23,219 nucleotides of DNA from Zoogloeaceae bacterium (GTDB taxonomy: Bacteria > Pseudomonadota > Gammaproteobacteria > Burkholderiales > Rhodocyclaceae): assembly GCA_031290955.1 (NCBI GenBank), contig JAISLJ010000068.1, positions 1 through 23,219 on the forward strand, written 5' to 3'. The notes beneath the pieces were generated by a model. It did not search any database and was not told the origin of the DNA. It saw only the letters and a program-made list of their open reading frames with translations. The first letter of the stretch is position 1. Every line of letters begins with the position of its first letter. This document shows positions 1-6,793 of the stretch, piece by piece. The position numbers and the translations under genes were made by a program.

Positions 1-131
1 TTCCATTTCCTCACGGTGATACGCCCGACGCCATACCGTCGCGCCAGGGCGCTCACCCCTTCCGTGCTTGCTGCAATCTCCGCGCGCGCCACAGGCGTTG
101 TCTGGGCATTCTTATGCAAACGAAGTTCCAT
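1..131 (-). CDS. IS481-like transposase, N-terminal part only (runs off the window)
   Basis: The minus strand from an ATG at 131 reads MELRLHKNAQTTPVARAEIA and continues to the window edge, giving 43 codons. The pattern of a short basic start, then a helix-turn-helix with the stretch LARRYGVGRITVRKW near residues 29-42, is the DNA-binding head of IS481-family (IS3-like) transposases. The catalytic DDE core would lie outside the window. A good ribosome binding site, GGAGAGGAAG, sits directly before the ATG. The family cuts and inserts its own element and has no expected role in the neighbouring metabolism. Whether the gene is intact cannot be judged here. The family call comes from recalled sequence pattern, so a related IS3-group element is possible. 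Confidence 0.75.
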   Translation of the reverse strand, partial: MELRLHKNAQTTPVARAEIAASTEGVSALARRYGVGRITVRKW

Positions 132-181
132 CTTCCTCTCCTTTCCTTGTCTTTAGCCAATCTACTACTTCCCGTAACACA
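132..181 (-). mobile_element. Probable terminal end of the IS481-like element
   Basis: Upstream of the transposase start, the minus strand ends in TGTGTTACGGGAAGTAG (about 165-181). IS481-type elements commonly have ends beginning TGT, so the outer boundary is placed near 179-181. The other end is outside the window, so neither the inverted repeat nor a target duplication can be verified. The boundary is inferred. Confidence 0.4.
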
Positions 182-221
182 TCACGCGCAAAAAACAGCG
201 GCCAGCGAGAATGTTGGATCG

Positions 222-241
222 AATCGTACGGGATGCGACAG
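222..241 (+). repeat. Short repeat copy A (second copy at 2585-2604)
   Basis: The 20-bp string AATCGTACGGGATGCGACAG matches 2585-2604 at 19 of 20 positions. Three of the four bases just upstream also agree, giving 22 of 24. It lies about 40 bp outside the inferred IS481 end and 75 bp before fbp. Its origin is unknown; it may be a remnant of a mobile-element end. Confidence 0.5.
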
Positions 242-316
242 AGCGCCGATCCCTGCCTGCCGCTTCTCTGGACAGAGTAAAGTAAAATATGCGCCCGTTT
301 CCTGTCCGGAGGATGT

Positions 317-1360
317 ATGAATTCCATTGCTGCTTCCCGTATTTCGCTTTCTCGCTACCTTGCGGAGCGCCAGCGCGCGCTTGCGCTTTCCGGGGCATTG
401 TGCCAAACCGTTGAGGATGTGGCGCGGGCTGCGCGGCGGATTGCGGCGGCGGTTGCGCGGGGCGCGCTGGGCGGCTTTCTGGGGGAGGCGGGCAGCGACA
501 ACGTGCAGGGCGAGGCGCAAAAAACGCTGGATGTGGTCGCCAACACGATCCTGCTGGAAGAAACCGCCTGGAGCGGACATCTGGCCGCCGTGGCCTCCGA
601 AGAAATGGCGCATCCCTGGCTGGTTGCGGAGACTCCCCAAGGCGTACCCTTGCTCCTGCTTTTCGATCCGCTGGATGGTTCTTCCAATATTGATGTGAAC
701 GCGCCCATCGGCACCATTTTTTCGGTGCTGGCATGCCCGGAGGGGGCCGATCTTTCTGCCGAAACCGTGGCCGAACGGGCCTTCCTGCAAGCCGGCGCGC
801 GTCAGCTTGCGGCCGGGTACGCACTCTACGGGCCAAGCACGCTCTTCGTGCTTTCCGTGGGCGATGGCGTTGCCGTATTCACGCTGGAACGGGAGAGCGG
901 CGAATTTCTCCTGACCCGCGACCAGGTGCGAATCCCGGAGGAAACGCGGGAATTCGCCATCAACACCGCCAACCAACGGCACTGGGAAGCGCCCGTCGCG
1001 CAATATGTTACGGAGCTGTTGGCGGGGCAGGAGGGGCCGCGGGGCAAGGATTTCAACATGCGCTGGGTGGCGGCGATGGTCGCGGACGTGCATCGCATCC
1101 TGACGCGCGGCGGCGTTTTCCTCTATCCCGTCGACGCCCGCAACCGGGAAAAGGGTGGGCGGCTGCGCCTCCTGTACGAGGCAAATCCGATGGCCTTCCT
1201 GGTCGAGGCGGCGGGCGGGGCGGCAAGCACCGGGCAGGGGCGCATCCTTGACCTCGCGCCCGAGCGCCTGCACCAGCGCGTGCCAGTGATCCTGGGATCG
1301 AAGCGCGAGGTGGAGGCCATCCTGCGCCACTACGGCCAGGATGCCGGGATGGCGCGCTGA
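317..1360 (+). CDS. fbp: Fructose-1,6-bisphosphatase, class I
   Basis: Hydrolyses fructose 1,6-bisphosphate to fructose 6-phosphate in the cytoplasm, for gluconeogenesis and, with the adjacent phosphoribulokinase, for regenerating the Calvin-cycle acceptor. The product is 347 residues, slightly above the usual 330-340 of bacterial class I enzymes. Visible signatures are the metal-binding acidic pair in VASEEMAHPW (about 93-102), the core motif FDPLDGSSNIDVNAPIGTIF (about 116-135) and the C-terminal GGRLRLLYEANPMAFLVEAA block that carries substrate-binding and active-site residues. The start ATG has a GGAGGA ribosome binding site four bases upstream. A -10-like TAAAAT at 283-288 could serve as promoter, but I see no convincing -35. 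prk follows after 12 bp, so the two are probably one transcript. Confidence 0.95.
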   Translation: MNSIAASRISLSRYLAERQRALALSGALCQTVEDVARAARRIAAAVARGALGGFLGEAGSDNVQGEAQKTLDVVANTILLEETAWSGHLAAVASEEMAHPWLVAETPQGVPLLLLFDPLDGSSNIDVNAPIGTIFSVLACPEGADLSAETVAERAFLQAGARQLAAGYALYGPSTLFVLSVGDGVAVFTLERESGEFLLTRDQVRIPEETREFAINTANQRHWEAPVAQYVTELLAGQEGPRGKDFNMRWVAAMVADVHRILTRGGVFLYPVDARNREKGGRLRLLYEANPMAFLVEAAGGAASTGQGRILDLAPERLHQRVPVILGSKREVEAILRHYGQDAGMAR

Positions 1361-1372
1361 AGGGGGCCGGGC

Positions 1373-2245
1373 ATGTCCGCGCGTCATCCCATCATTGCCG
1401 TGACCGGCTCTTCCGGCGCGGGGACGAGCACCGTCCGCAGTGTTTTCGAGCGCCTGTTCCGCCGCGAGGAAGTGGCGGCGGCCATCATCGAGGGCGACAG
1501 TTTCCACCGTTACGAACGCGCCGAACTGCACCGCATCAACGCGGAGCGCGAAGCGCGCAAGGAAGACCGCCTTACCCTCTTCGGCCCGGAAACGAACCTC
1601 TTCGGCGAGCTGGAAACCCTCTTTCGCGCCTACAGCGAGACGGGTCGTGGCCGTTGCCGCCACTACCTGCACGACAAGGAAAGCGCCGACCTTTTCCGCC
1701 AGCCTCCCGGCACCTTCACGCCTTGGGAAGATCTGCCCGAAAGCACCGACCTCCTTTTCTACGAAGGCTTGCACGGCGCGGTGCGGACATCCCTGGTCGA
1801 TGTCGCCCGCTATCCGGATCTCCTGATCGGCGTAGTGCCGGTCATCAACCTGGAGTGGATCCAGAAAATCCACCGTGATACCCGCATGCGCGGCTATTCG
1901 CGGGAGGCGGTGATGCGCACCATCCTTTCCCGGATGCCGGATTACGTGCATTACATCGTGCCGCAGTTCGGCCTCACCCACATCAATTTCCAGCGCGTGC
2001 CGATCGTGGATACTTCCAACCCGTTCGTGGCGCGGGAAATTCCCATTTCCAGTGAATCAATGGTGGTGATCCGCTTTGCCGACCCGCGCGGCGTGGATTT
2101 CCCCTATCTCCTCGCCATGATCCAGGGTTCCTTCATGAGCCGCGCCAATACCATCGTGATTCCCGGCGACCGTCAGGAACTGGCGATGCAACTGATCCTC
2201 ACCCCGCTCATCTGGCGTTTGATGGCGCAGCGCAACAAGGAGTGA
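1373..2245 (+). CDS. prk: Phosphoribulokinase
   Basis: Phosphorylates ribulose 5-phosphate with ATP to ribulose 1,5-bisphosphate, the substrate of RuBisCO. The product is 290 residues, the usual size of the proteobacterial type. The P-loop GSSGAGTSTV is near residues 12-21, followed by the GDSFHR motif around 41-46 that carries the catalytic acidic region. LLFYEGLHGAV near 124-134 and the DLLIGVVPVINLEWIQKIHR block are characteristic. An AGGGGG-like ribosome binding site precedes the ATG. The 12-bp gap to fbp supports co-transcription. No RuBisCO gene is in the window, so CO2 fixation is inferred from prk being otherwise of little use. Confidence 0.96.
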   Translation: MSARHPIIAVTGSSGAGTSTVRSVFERLFRREEVAAAIIEGDSFHRYERAELHRINAEREARKEDRLTLFGPETNLFGELETLFRAYSETGRGRCRHYLHDKESADLFRQPPGTFTPWEDLPESTDLLFYEGLHGAVRTSLVDVARYPDLLIGVVPVINLEWIQKIHRDTRMRGYSREAVMRTILSRMPDYVHYIVPQFGLTHINFQRVPIVDTSNPFVAREIPISSESMVVIRFADPRGVDFPYLLAMIQGSFMSRANTIVIPGDRQELAMQLILTPLIWRLMAQRNKE

Positions 2246-2251
2246 TGGCGC

Positions 2252-2803
2252 GTGTCTCCCGGCAGGACGTTTTGCGTCACGCTCCAGCCGCATCCGGCGT
2301 CTCGCCCCGCCCTGCGTGGTCAGGGTGCCTGCGTGGTCAAGGTGCAAGGCCGCCGACAAGGCGCGTGGCTCGTGCTGACGTATTGCATCACAGGCGACCT
2401 CGCGGCGCTCTCCTGGCCGGAAAAGCCCTTGGACGCCGAGCGGCTCTGGGCGCATACCTGCTGCGAACTCTTCGTGCGGCGCGAACCGGAAACGGCCTAT
2501 CTGGAATACAATTTCTCCCCTATGGACGCCATGAACATGTGGTATGCTTCTCACCCACAACTCTTCCTTCATCCGCCAGAATCAAATCGTCCGGGATGCG
2601 ACAGTTATCCTTTGCCTGAACGTTGCACGCCTGCGGCGTATCCGGTTCCGGCGACGCACGACAGGCTGGAAAGGTTGCCGCCTTCCATTTGTTTCCCGGT
2701 GTTTTTCCCGCGCCATGCACGATTTTCTTTCTTTCCCCGCCGCCCCCTGGCGACATCCGGGGAACTGGGCCGATTGGCTGGGCTACATCCCCAGCATCAT
2801 TGA
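2252..2803 (+). pseudogene. DOMON-like domain protein, C-terminally broken
   Basis: A GTG start at 2252 is preceded by AAGGAG (2237-2242) lying inside the end of prk, so translation would be coupled to prk. Residues 1 to about 92 resemble the small bacterial DOMON-like proteins: an opening TLQPHP-type strand (here VTLQPHP), then LWAHTCCELFVRREPE and YLEYNFSP. In intact relatives roughly another 80-100 residues of the same beta-sandwich follow. Here, after about residue 100, the reading becomes proline- and arginine-rich with no family resemblance, and a 20-bp repeat shared with the fbp upstream region appears at 2585-2604. The likely reading is a gene disrupted by insertion or rearrangement. 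The function of the family is not established; a sugar- or haem-binding role is only inferred from DOMON folds. Confidence 0.55.
2585..2604 (+). repeat. Short repeat copy B (first copy at 222-241)
   Basis: AATCGTCCGGGATGCGACAG differs from copy A by one base. It lies in the non-homologous tail of the broken DOMON-like gene, consistent with inserted material. Confidence 0.5.
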
Positions 2804-2906
2804 ATCCCGCCCAATCCCCCGCCGCCCCGACGAGCGCGCACAGGCCTTGACCGGAAGAGATCGGTACAATCCTGCTTTCGCGCTGCGCTTTTGTGTTTTG
2901 GAAACG

Positions 2907-2981
2907 CTGAAAAAGTCCCAGGCCAGCAGTTTATATCATTGATTTTATTAGATTTGTTTTTCGGAAAAGGGACTTGTTCAG
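2907..2981. repeat. Inverted-repeat pair in the AT-rich gap before mutM
   Basis: CTGAAAAAGTCCC (2907-2919) is mirrored by GGGACTTGTTCAG (2969-2981), 12 of 13 complementary, enclosing 49 bp of unusually AT-rich DNA. A second small dyad, GGAAAAGG (2963-2970) with CCTTTTCC (2987-2994), overlaps its right arm. The arms look like insertion-sequence ends, but no transposase is between them. The rest of 2804-3004 holds no gene I can support; the mutM promoter is presumably in the AT-rich part. Confidence 0.4.
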
Positions 2982-3004
2982 ACATTCCTTTTCCAAAGAC
3001 CAAG

Positions 3005-3844
3005 ATGCCCGAACTCCCCGAAGTAGAAGTCAGCCGCATGGGACTCCTGCCCCATCTCGAAGGCCAGAGGCTGGTGGCGGCCATTGTCCGCCGCGCCGAC
3101 CTGCGCCTGCCCATCCCGCAGGATTTGCATGCGCGGCTTGCCGGTCACAGGCTCGCCGCCCTTGAGCGGCGCGGCAAATACCTGCTCTTCCACTGGCCCA
3201 CGGCAGGCGGCTGGCTGATCCTGCATCTGGGTATGTCCGGGAGCCTGCGCCTCGTTGCGCCGGATGCGCCGCTCGGGAAACACGATCACCTTGAACTTGT
3301 CTTCCCCGATACGGTCATGCGCTTCTCCGACCCGCGCCGCTTCGGCCTCGTCACCTGGCAGACGGGCGAAGACGCGCAGGCCCACCCGCTCCTCGCCGCT
3401 CTCGGGATTGAACCGCTCACAAAAGCCCTGACTCCCGACTGGCTCGCGGACAAGGTAAAAGGCCGCAAGCAGCCCATCAAGCAATTCCTCATGGATGCGC
3501 GCATCGTGGTGGGCATCGGCAACATCTATGCGGCGGAAAGCCTGTTTCGCGCCGGCATTTCCCCCCTCGCCCCGGCAGGCAGCCTTGGCCCCGAACACCT
3601 GCGCGCACTGGTTGCCGCCATCCGGGAAACCCTGCGGGAAGCCATCGACGCAGGCGGCAGCAGCGTGCGCGACTACGTGCACAGCGACGGCGGCGCGGGG
3701 AGCTTCCAATTGCGTTGTGCCGTCTACGGCCGCGCCGGACAAGCCTGCCCCCGATGCGGCACAACAATCCGTCAAATCCGCCAGGCAGGACGCTCCAGCT
3801 TCTATTGCCCGAAATGCCAGAAGCCTGCGGATGGCGCGCGTTGA
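3005..3844 (+). CDS. mutM: Formamidopyrimidine-DNA glycosylase (Fpg)
   Basis: Base-excision repair enzyme that removes 8-oxoguanine and formamidopyrimidines and nicks the abasic site. The start at 3005 was chosen over an upstream in-frame ATG because it gives MPELPEVEV, where Pro2 is the catalytic nucleophile after Met removal and Glu3 is also catalytic; an N-terminal extension would destroy the active site. The product is 279 residues, normal for the family. Other signatures are the RRGKYLLF lysine (about 58), the SDPRRFG loop, GIGNIYAAE before the helix-two-turn-helix, and a C-terminal zinc finger with CPRC and CPKC separated by 16 residues. The ribosome binding site is weak. It appears to be a single-gene unit. 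Confidence 0.96.
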   Translation: MPELPEVEVSRMGLLPHLEGQRLVAAIVRRADLRLPIPQDLHARLAGHRLAALERRGKYLLFHWPTAGGWLILHLGMSGSLRLVAPDAPLGKHDHLELVFPDTVMRFSDPRRFGLVTWQTGEDAQAHPLLAALGIEPLTKALTPDWLADKVKGRKQPIKQFLMDARIVVGIGNIYAAESLFRAGISPLAPAGSLGPEHLRALVAAIRETLREAIDAGGSSVRDYVHSDGGAGSFQLRCAVYGRAGQACPRCGTTIRQIRQAGRSSFYCPKCQKPADGAR

Positions 3845-4091
3845 ATGGAATTTACGCGGAATTTCAGGCTGAGAACGCAAGCCGGAATCCGAAGTGGGGA
3901 GGTGTCATCCTCATCGGGGCCGTTTTTTCGGCGCCCGTGTCTTGAGGTCATAAAAGCCAAGTGTCATCTGCAAGCGAGAAAGCTATCCTCATTGCATGAG
4001 GAAGGAAGGGCAGGTTCCCGGCAGGGGCAGAGTTCGGGAAAACCGATTCTGCGACAAAATTTGCCGACGAAGGAGAAAAACTGTCACTGGT
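3845..4091. other. Intergenic stretch after mutM, no gene seen
   Basis: About 250 bp with no reading frame resembling a known family. An imperfect GC-rich dyad around 3917-3937 has its T-run in the loop, not after the stem, so it is not a convincing terminator. The stretch leads into the FNR-box region. Confidence 0.5.
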
Positions 4092-4133
4092 TTGACATGG
4101 ATCAATTCAAGGGCAAAAGCATCCCCCATAATC
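4092..4133 (+). promoter_or_regulatory. FNR/Anr-type class II promoter (upstream one)
   Basis: TTGACATGGATCAA (4092-4105) matches the FNR consensus TTGAT-N4-ATCAA at 9 of 10 defined bases. Its centre is 4098.5. A class II FNR promoter, with the box at -41.5, predicts a start at 4140 and a -10 at 4128-4133. The actual sequence has CATAAT at 4127-4132, 5 of 6 to TATAAT and shifted by one base. No protein-coding gene starts downstream before the terminator at 4198-4224. Confidence 0.6.
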
Positions 4134-4139
4134 CGCTCC

Positions 4140-4224
4140 ACAAGTGTGAGGTGGCAGAGTCCTCGTCTGGATTCTGACAGTTTCTCTGTTGGGGTTGGGG
4201 TGCGTTACGGCGCACCCTTTTTTT
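4140..4224 (+). ncRNA. Candidate FNR-activated small RNA
   Basis: A transcript from the predicted start near 4140 to the intrinsic terminator would be about 80-85 nt. It contains no ATG. It can fold into an 8-bp stem (4155-4162 with 4169-4176, one G-U pair, 6-nt loop), then a short ACAG/CTGT stem, a G/T-rich linker and the terminator hairpin with a U7 tail. A structured body followed by a U-rich terminator tail is typical of Hfq-type bacterial small RNAs. FNR- or ANR-controlled small RNAs are known in other proteobacteria (FnrS, AniS, PhrS); I do not recognise this one as any of them. The alternative is a regulatory leader ending in premature termination, but the intact ccoN promoter downstream argues against that. 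Existence is inferred from promoter and terminator spacing only. Confidence 0.5.
4198..4224 (+). terminator. Strong intrinsic terminator
   Basis: GGGTGCG (4198-4204) pairs perfectly with CGCACCC (4211-4217) around a 6-nt loop and is followed at once by seven T (4218-4224). It ends the candidate small RNA and insulates the ccoN promoter from upstream transcription. Confidence 0.85.
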
Positions 4225-4372
4225 GTGTCAACTTGCCGCTTTCACGGAGTTTGGTCGAGTTCGGGAGGATGGCCTCACCGGGTGAGGGCTGCCGGGGTTT
4301 TTCCGCGCTTGTCAAGCATTGCGCGCTTCTTTTCCGCAGGACGCGACGAGTTTTGTCGCTTCGGGCATTCAA

Positions 4373-4414
4373 TTGATCTATATCAAACCGGAGTGCTTCC
4401 GCCTCAAATAGCAT
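4373..4414 (+). promoter_or_regulatory. FNR/Anr class II promoter of ccoNOQP
   Basis: TTGATCTATATCAA (4373-4386) is a perfect FNR-family box. With its centre at -41.5, the start would be 4421 and the -10 would be 4409-4414, which reads TAGCAT (T, A, A and T of TATAAT kept). The resulting leader to the ccoN ATG is about 67 nt. FNR/Anr activation of cbb3 oxidase genes at low oxygen is well established in proteobacteria. Confidence 0.85.
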
Positions 4415-4487
4415 GCGCTCCATGCGCCGTATCAGGTTCAATCCTCGCGCGCATGTCAAAGTCTTTTTATCAACGAGAGGTGGGTCC

Positions 4488-5957
4488 ATGTCGGAAACGC
4501 AAACCACATATAATTACAAGGTCGTGCGGCAATTTGCCGTGATGACCGTGATCTGGGGCATCGTCGGCATGCTGGTCGGCGTCATCATTGCCGCCCAGCT
4601 CGTCTGGCCGGAGTTGCTCAGCGCCAATGTGCCTGAGTTCCTGGCCCCTATCCTGTCCTATGGTCGCTTGCGACCATTGCACACCAATGCGGTGATCTTC
4701 GCATTCGGCGGTTGCGCACTTTTTGCGACATCCTATTATTGTGTGCAACAGACGTGCCATGCGCGGCTTTTGAGTGACGGATTGGCCGCCTTCACCTTCT
4801 GGGGCTGGCAGATCGTCATCCTGCTGGCGGCTCTGTCGCTCCCCCTGGGGATCACAACCGGGAAAGAATACGCTGAGCTGGAATGGCCGATCGACATCCT
4901 GATCACCGTGGTCTGGGTAGTCTATGCCGTAGTCTTCTTCGGTACCATCGCCAAGCGCAAGGTTTCCCATATCTATGTCGCCAACTGGTTCTTCGGCGCG
5001 ATGATTATCGCGGTGGCGCTCCTGCATCTGGGCAACAGCGCGGAAATCCCGGTGTTTTCCGAGTCCCTGCTCTTCCCGCGTTCCTTCTCTGTCTATGCCG
5101 GTGTGCAGGACGCGATGGTGCAGTGGTGGTACGGTCACAACGCCGTGGGCTTCTTCCTCACTGCGGGCTTCCTGGGCATGATGTATTACTTCGTGCCGAA
5201 GCAGGCCGGGCGTCCGGTGTATTCCTACCGGCTCTCGGTGGTGCACTTCTGGGCCTTGATCTTCACCTACATGTGGGCCGGCCCGCACCACCTGCACTAC
5301 ACTGCCCTGCCGGACTGGACGCAATCCCTGGGCATGATTTTCTCCCTCATCCTGCTTGCGCCTTCCTGGGGCGGCATGATCAACGGCATCATGACGCTCT
5401 CCGGCGCCTGGCACAAGCTGCGGGATGATCCCGTCCTGAAGTTCCTGGTGACTTCGCTCTCCTTCTACGGCATGTCCACCTTTGAAGGGCCGATGATGTC
5501 CATCAAGTCGGTGAATGCGCTCTCACACTACACGGACTGGACGGTGGGCCATGTGCACTCCGGCGCGCTGGGCTGGGTGGCGATGGTCTCGGTGGGTTCC
5601 CTCTACTACCTCCTGCCGCGGGTCTTTGGTCGTCAGGAAATGTACAGCACGAAACTCATCGCGGTGCATTTCTGGATTGCGACGATCGGCATCGTGCTCT
5701 ACGTGGCTTCGATGTGGATCGCGGGCGTGTATCAAGGGCTGATCTGGCGTTCCGTCAATGCGGATGGCACGCTGGCCTACAGTTTCGTCGAGGGCGTGAA
5801 GTTCTCTTATCCGTTCTGGACGATTCGCGTTGCTGGCGGCGCGCTCTTCCTTGTGGGCATGCTGATCATGGCCTACAACATGTTCAGAACCATTGGCGCG
5901 GGCGAATCCCGCGACGCGCCGATTCTGGCGCCAGCGCCAGCAGCCAAGCACGCCTGA
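4488..5957 (+). CDS. ccoN: cbb3-type cytochrome c oxidase subunit I
   Basis: Catalytic subunit of the high-affinity cbb3 terminal oxidase; it reduces O2 to water at a haem b3-CuB centre and pumps protons across the inner membrane. The start at 4488 (MSETQTTYNY) was chosen over an upstream in-frame ATG at 4413 because GAGAGG lies at the right distance and the upstream part would precede the predicted transcript start. The product is 489 residues with about 12 membrane helices. Visible ligands are His65 in RPLHTNAVIF (haem b), His217 in WWYGHNAVGF and the GPHHLHY pair near 267-268 (CuB), and the GHVHSG pair near 355 and 357 (the two haems). ccoO follows after 15 bp. It is first in an operon controlled by the FNR box at 4373. 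Confidence 0.97.
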   Translation: MSETQTTYNYKVVRQFAVMTVIWGIVGMLVGVIIAAQLVWPELLSANVPEFLAPILSYGRLRPLHTNAVIFAFGGCALFATSYYCVQQTCHARLLSDGLAAFTFWGWQIVILLAALSLPLGITTGKEYAELEWPIDILITVVWVVYAVVFFGTIAKRKVSHIYVANWFFGAMIIAVALLHLGNSAEIPVFSESLLFPRSFSVYAGVQDAMVQWWYGHNAVGFFLTAGFLGMMYYFVPKQAGRPVYSYRLSVVHFWALIFTYMWAGPHHLHYTALPDWTQSLGMIFSLILLAPSWGGMINGIMTLSGAWHKLRDDPVLKFLVTSLSFYGMSTFEGPMMSIKSVNALSHYTDWTVGHVHSGALGWVAMVSVGSLYYLLPRVFGRQEMYSTKLIAVHFWIATIGIVLYVASMWIAGVYQGLIWRSVNADGTLAYSFVEGVKFSYPFWTIRVAGGALFLVGMLIMAYNMFRTIGAGESRDAPILAPAPAAKHA

Positions 5958-5972
5958 GAGGAGGCTCCGAGA

Positions 5973-6590
5973 ATGAATCAGGAAAAAATCGAAAAGAATG
6001 TCGGTCTGTTGATCGTCATGACCTTGGTGGCGGTGCTCTGGGGAGGGCTGGTGGAAATCGTCCCGCTCTTCTTCCAGACCTCCACCACCAAGCCGGTCGA
6101 CGGGTTGAAGCCTTACGACGCCGTGCAGCTTGCCGGGCGGGAAGTTTACATCCGCGAAGGTTGTTACAACTGCCACTCGCAGATGATCCGCCCGCTCCGC
6201 GCCGAAACCGAACGCTATGGTCACTATTCCGTGGCGGGTGAGTTCGTCTATGACCACCCGTTCCAGTGGGGCTCCAAACGGACAGGGCCGGATCTGCACC
6301 GTGTTGGCGGACGTTATTCCGACGAATGGCATCGCGCGCATCTCAACAATCCGCGCAGTGTCGTGCCGGAATCCAACATGCCCAGCTACTTCTGGCTGGA
6401 ACAGGCCAAGGCCGCGGATACGGTAGGCAAGCAGATTGATGACAAGATGCGGGTTCTGGCTCTCTTAGGCGCGCCCTACACGCAAGCGGAGATCGATGGC
6501 GCCAAGGCGGCGCTGGGGGACAAGACTGAAGCGGATGTCCTGATCGCTTACCTGCAAGGTCTCGGCACAACCTTGTCGAACTTCAAGTAA
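5973..6590 (+). CDS. ccoO: cbb3-type oxidase subunit II, monohaem cytochrome c
   Basis: Membrane-anchored cytochrome c subunit that passes electrons towards CcoN. The product is 205 residues, the usual size. One N-terminal membrane helix (about 12-32) is followed by a periplasmic domain. The haem c motif CYNCH is near residues 64-68, within the typical REGCYNCHSQMIRPLRAE context. ESNMPSY (near 131-137) supplies the probable distal Met ligand. The ribosome binding site is GAGAGGAGG. It lies 15 bp after ccoN and 2 bp before ccoQ, so it is clearly in the operon. Confidence 0.97.
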   Translation: MNQEKIEKNVGLLIVMTLVAVLWGGLVEIVPLFFQTSTTKPVDGLKPYDAVQLAGREVYIREGCYNCHSQMIRPLRAETERYGHYSVAGEFVYDHPFQWGSKRTGPDLHRVGGRYSDEWHRAHLNNPRSVVPESNMPSYFWLEQAKAADTVGKQIDDKMRVLALLGAPYTQAEIDGAKAALGDKTEADVLIAYLQGLGTTLSNFK

Positions 6591-6592
6591 CC

Positions 6593-6778
6593 ATGGATAT
6601 CACCCTCAGCGACCTCCGCAGCCTGCTCACGCCACTCGTCGGGATCGTGCTCTTCCTGATGGTTGTGAAGTGGGCCTATGGCGAGAAAAGCAGGAAAGGC
6701 TACGAAGAAGCCGCCAACCTGCCATTCACGGATGATGAGGATGAGGAAAAGCCGGGCAGCGATGCCCGGCCCCGTTGA
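6593..6778 (+). CDS. ccoQ: cbb3-type oxidase small subunit CcoQ
   Basis: A 61-residue single-helix membrane protein (helix about 12-30), followed by the WAYGEKSRKGYEEAANLPF segment typical of CcoQ/FixQ and an acidic tail. The subunit stabilises CcoP in the complex and is not catalytic. Its ATG is 2 bp after the ccoO stop with no clear ribosome binding site of its own, so translational coupling to ccoO is likely. Position between ccoO and ccoP is the canonical order. Confidence 0.93.
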   Translation: MDITLSDLRSLLTPLVGIVLFLMVVKWAYGEKSRKGYEEAANLPFTDDEDEEKPGSDARPR

Positions 6779-6793
6779 CCAAAGGAAAATGTT

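Noticed and set aside
182..1981. 599-codon open frame on the minus strand
   Set aside because: Antisense to fbp and prk, with no recognisable domain.
2715..2942. Possible short gene starting MHDFLSFPAAPWRHPGNWAD
   Set aside because: No ribosome binding site, no family resemblance, and the frame runs through the inverted-repeat arm; treated as non-coding.
3917..3937. Terminator after mutM
   Set aside because: The GC-rich arms pair imperfectly and the T-run is in the loop, not after the stem.
4140..4224. tmRNA, 4.5S RNA or 6S RNA
   Set aside because: Too short for tmRNA or 6S, and the conserved 4.5S core (GGTCAGGTCCGGAAGGAAGC type) is absent.
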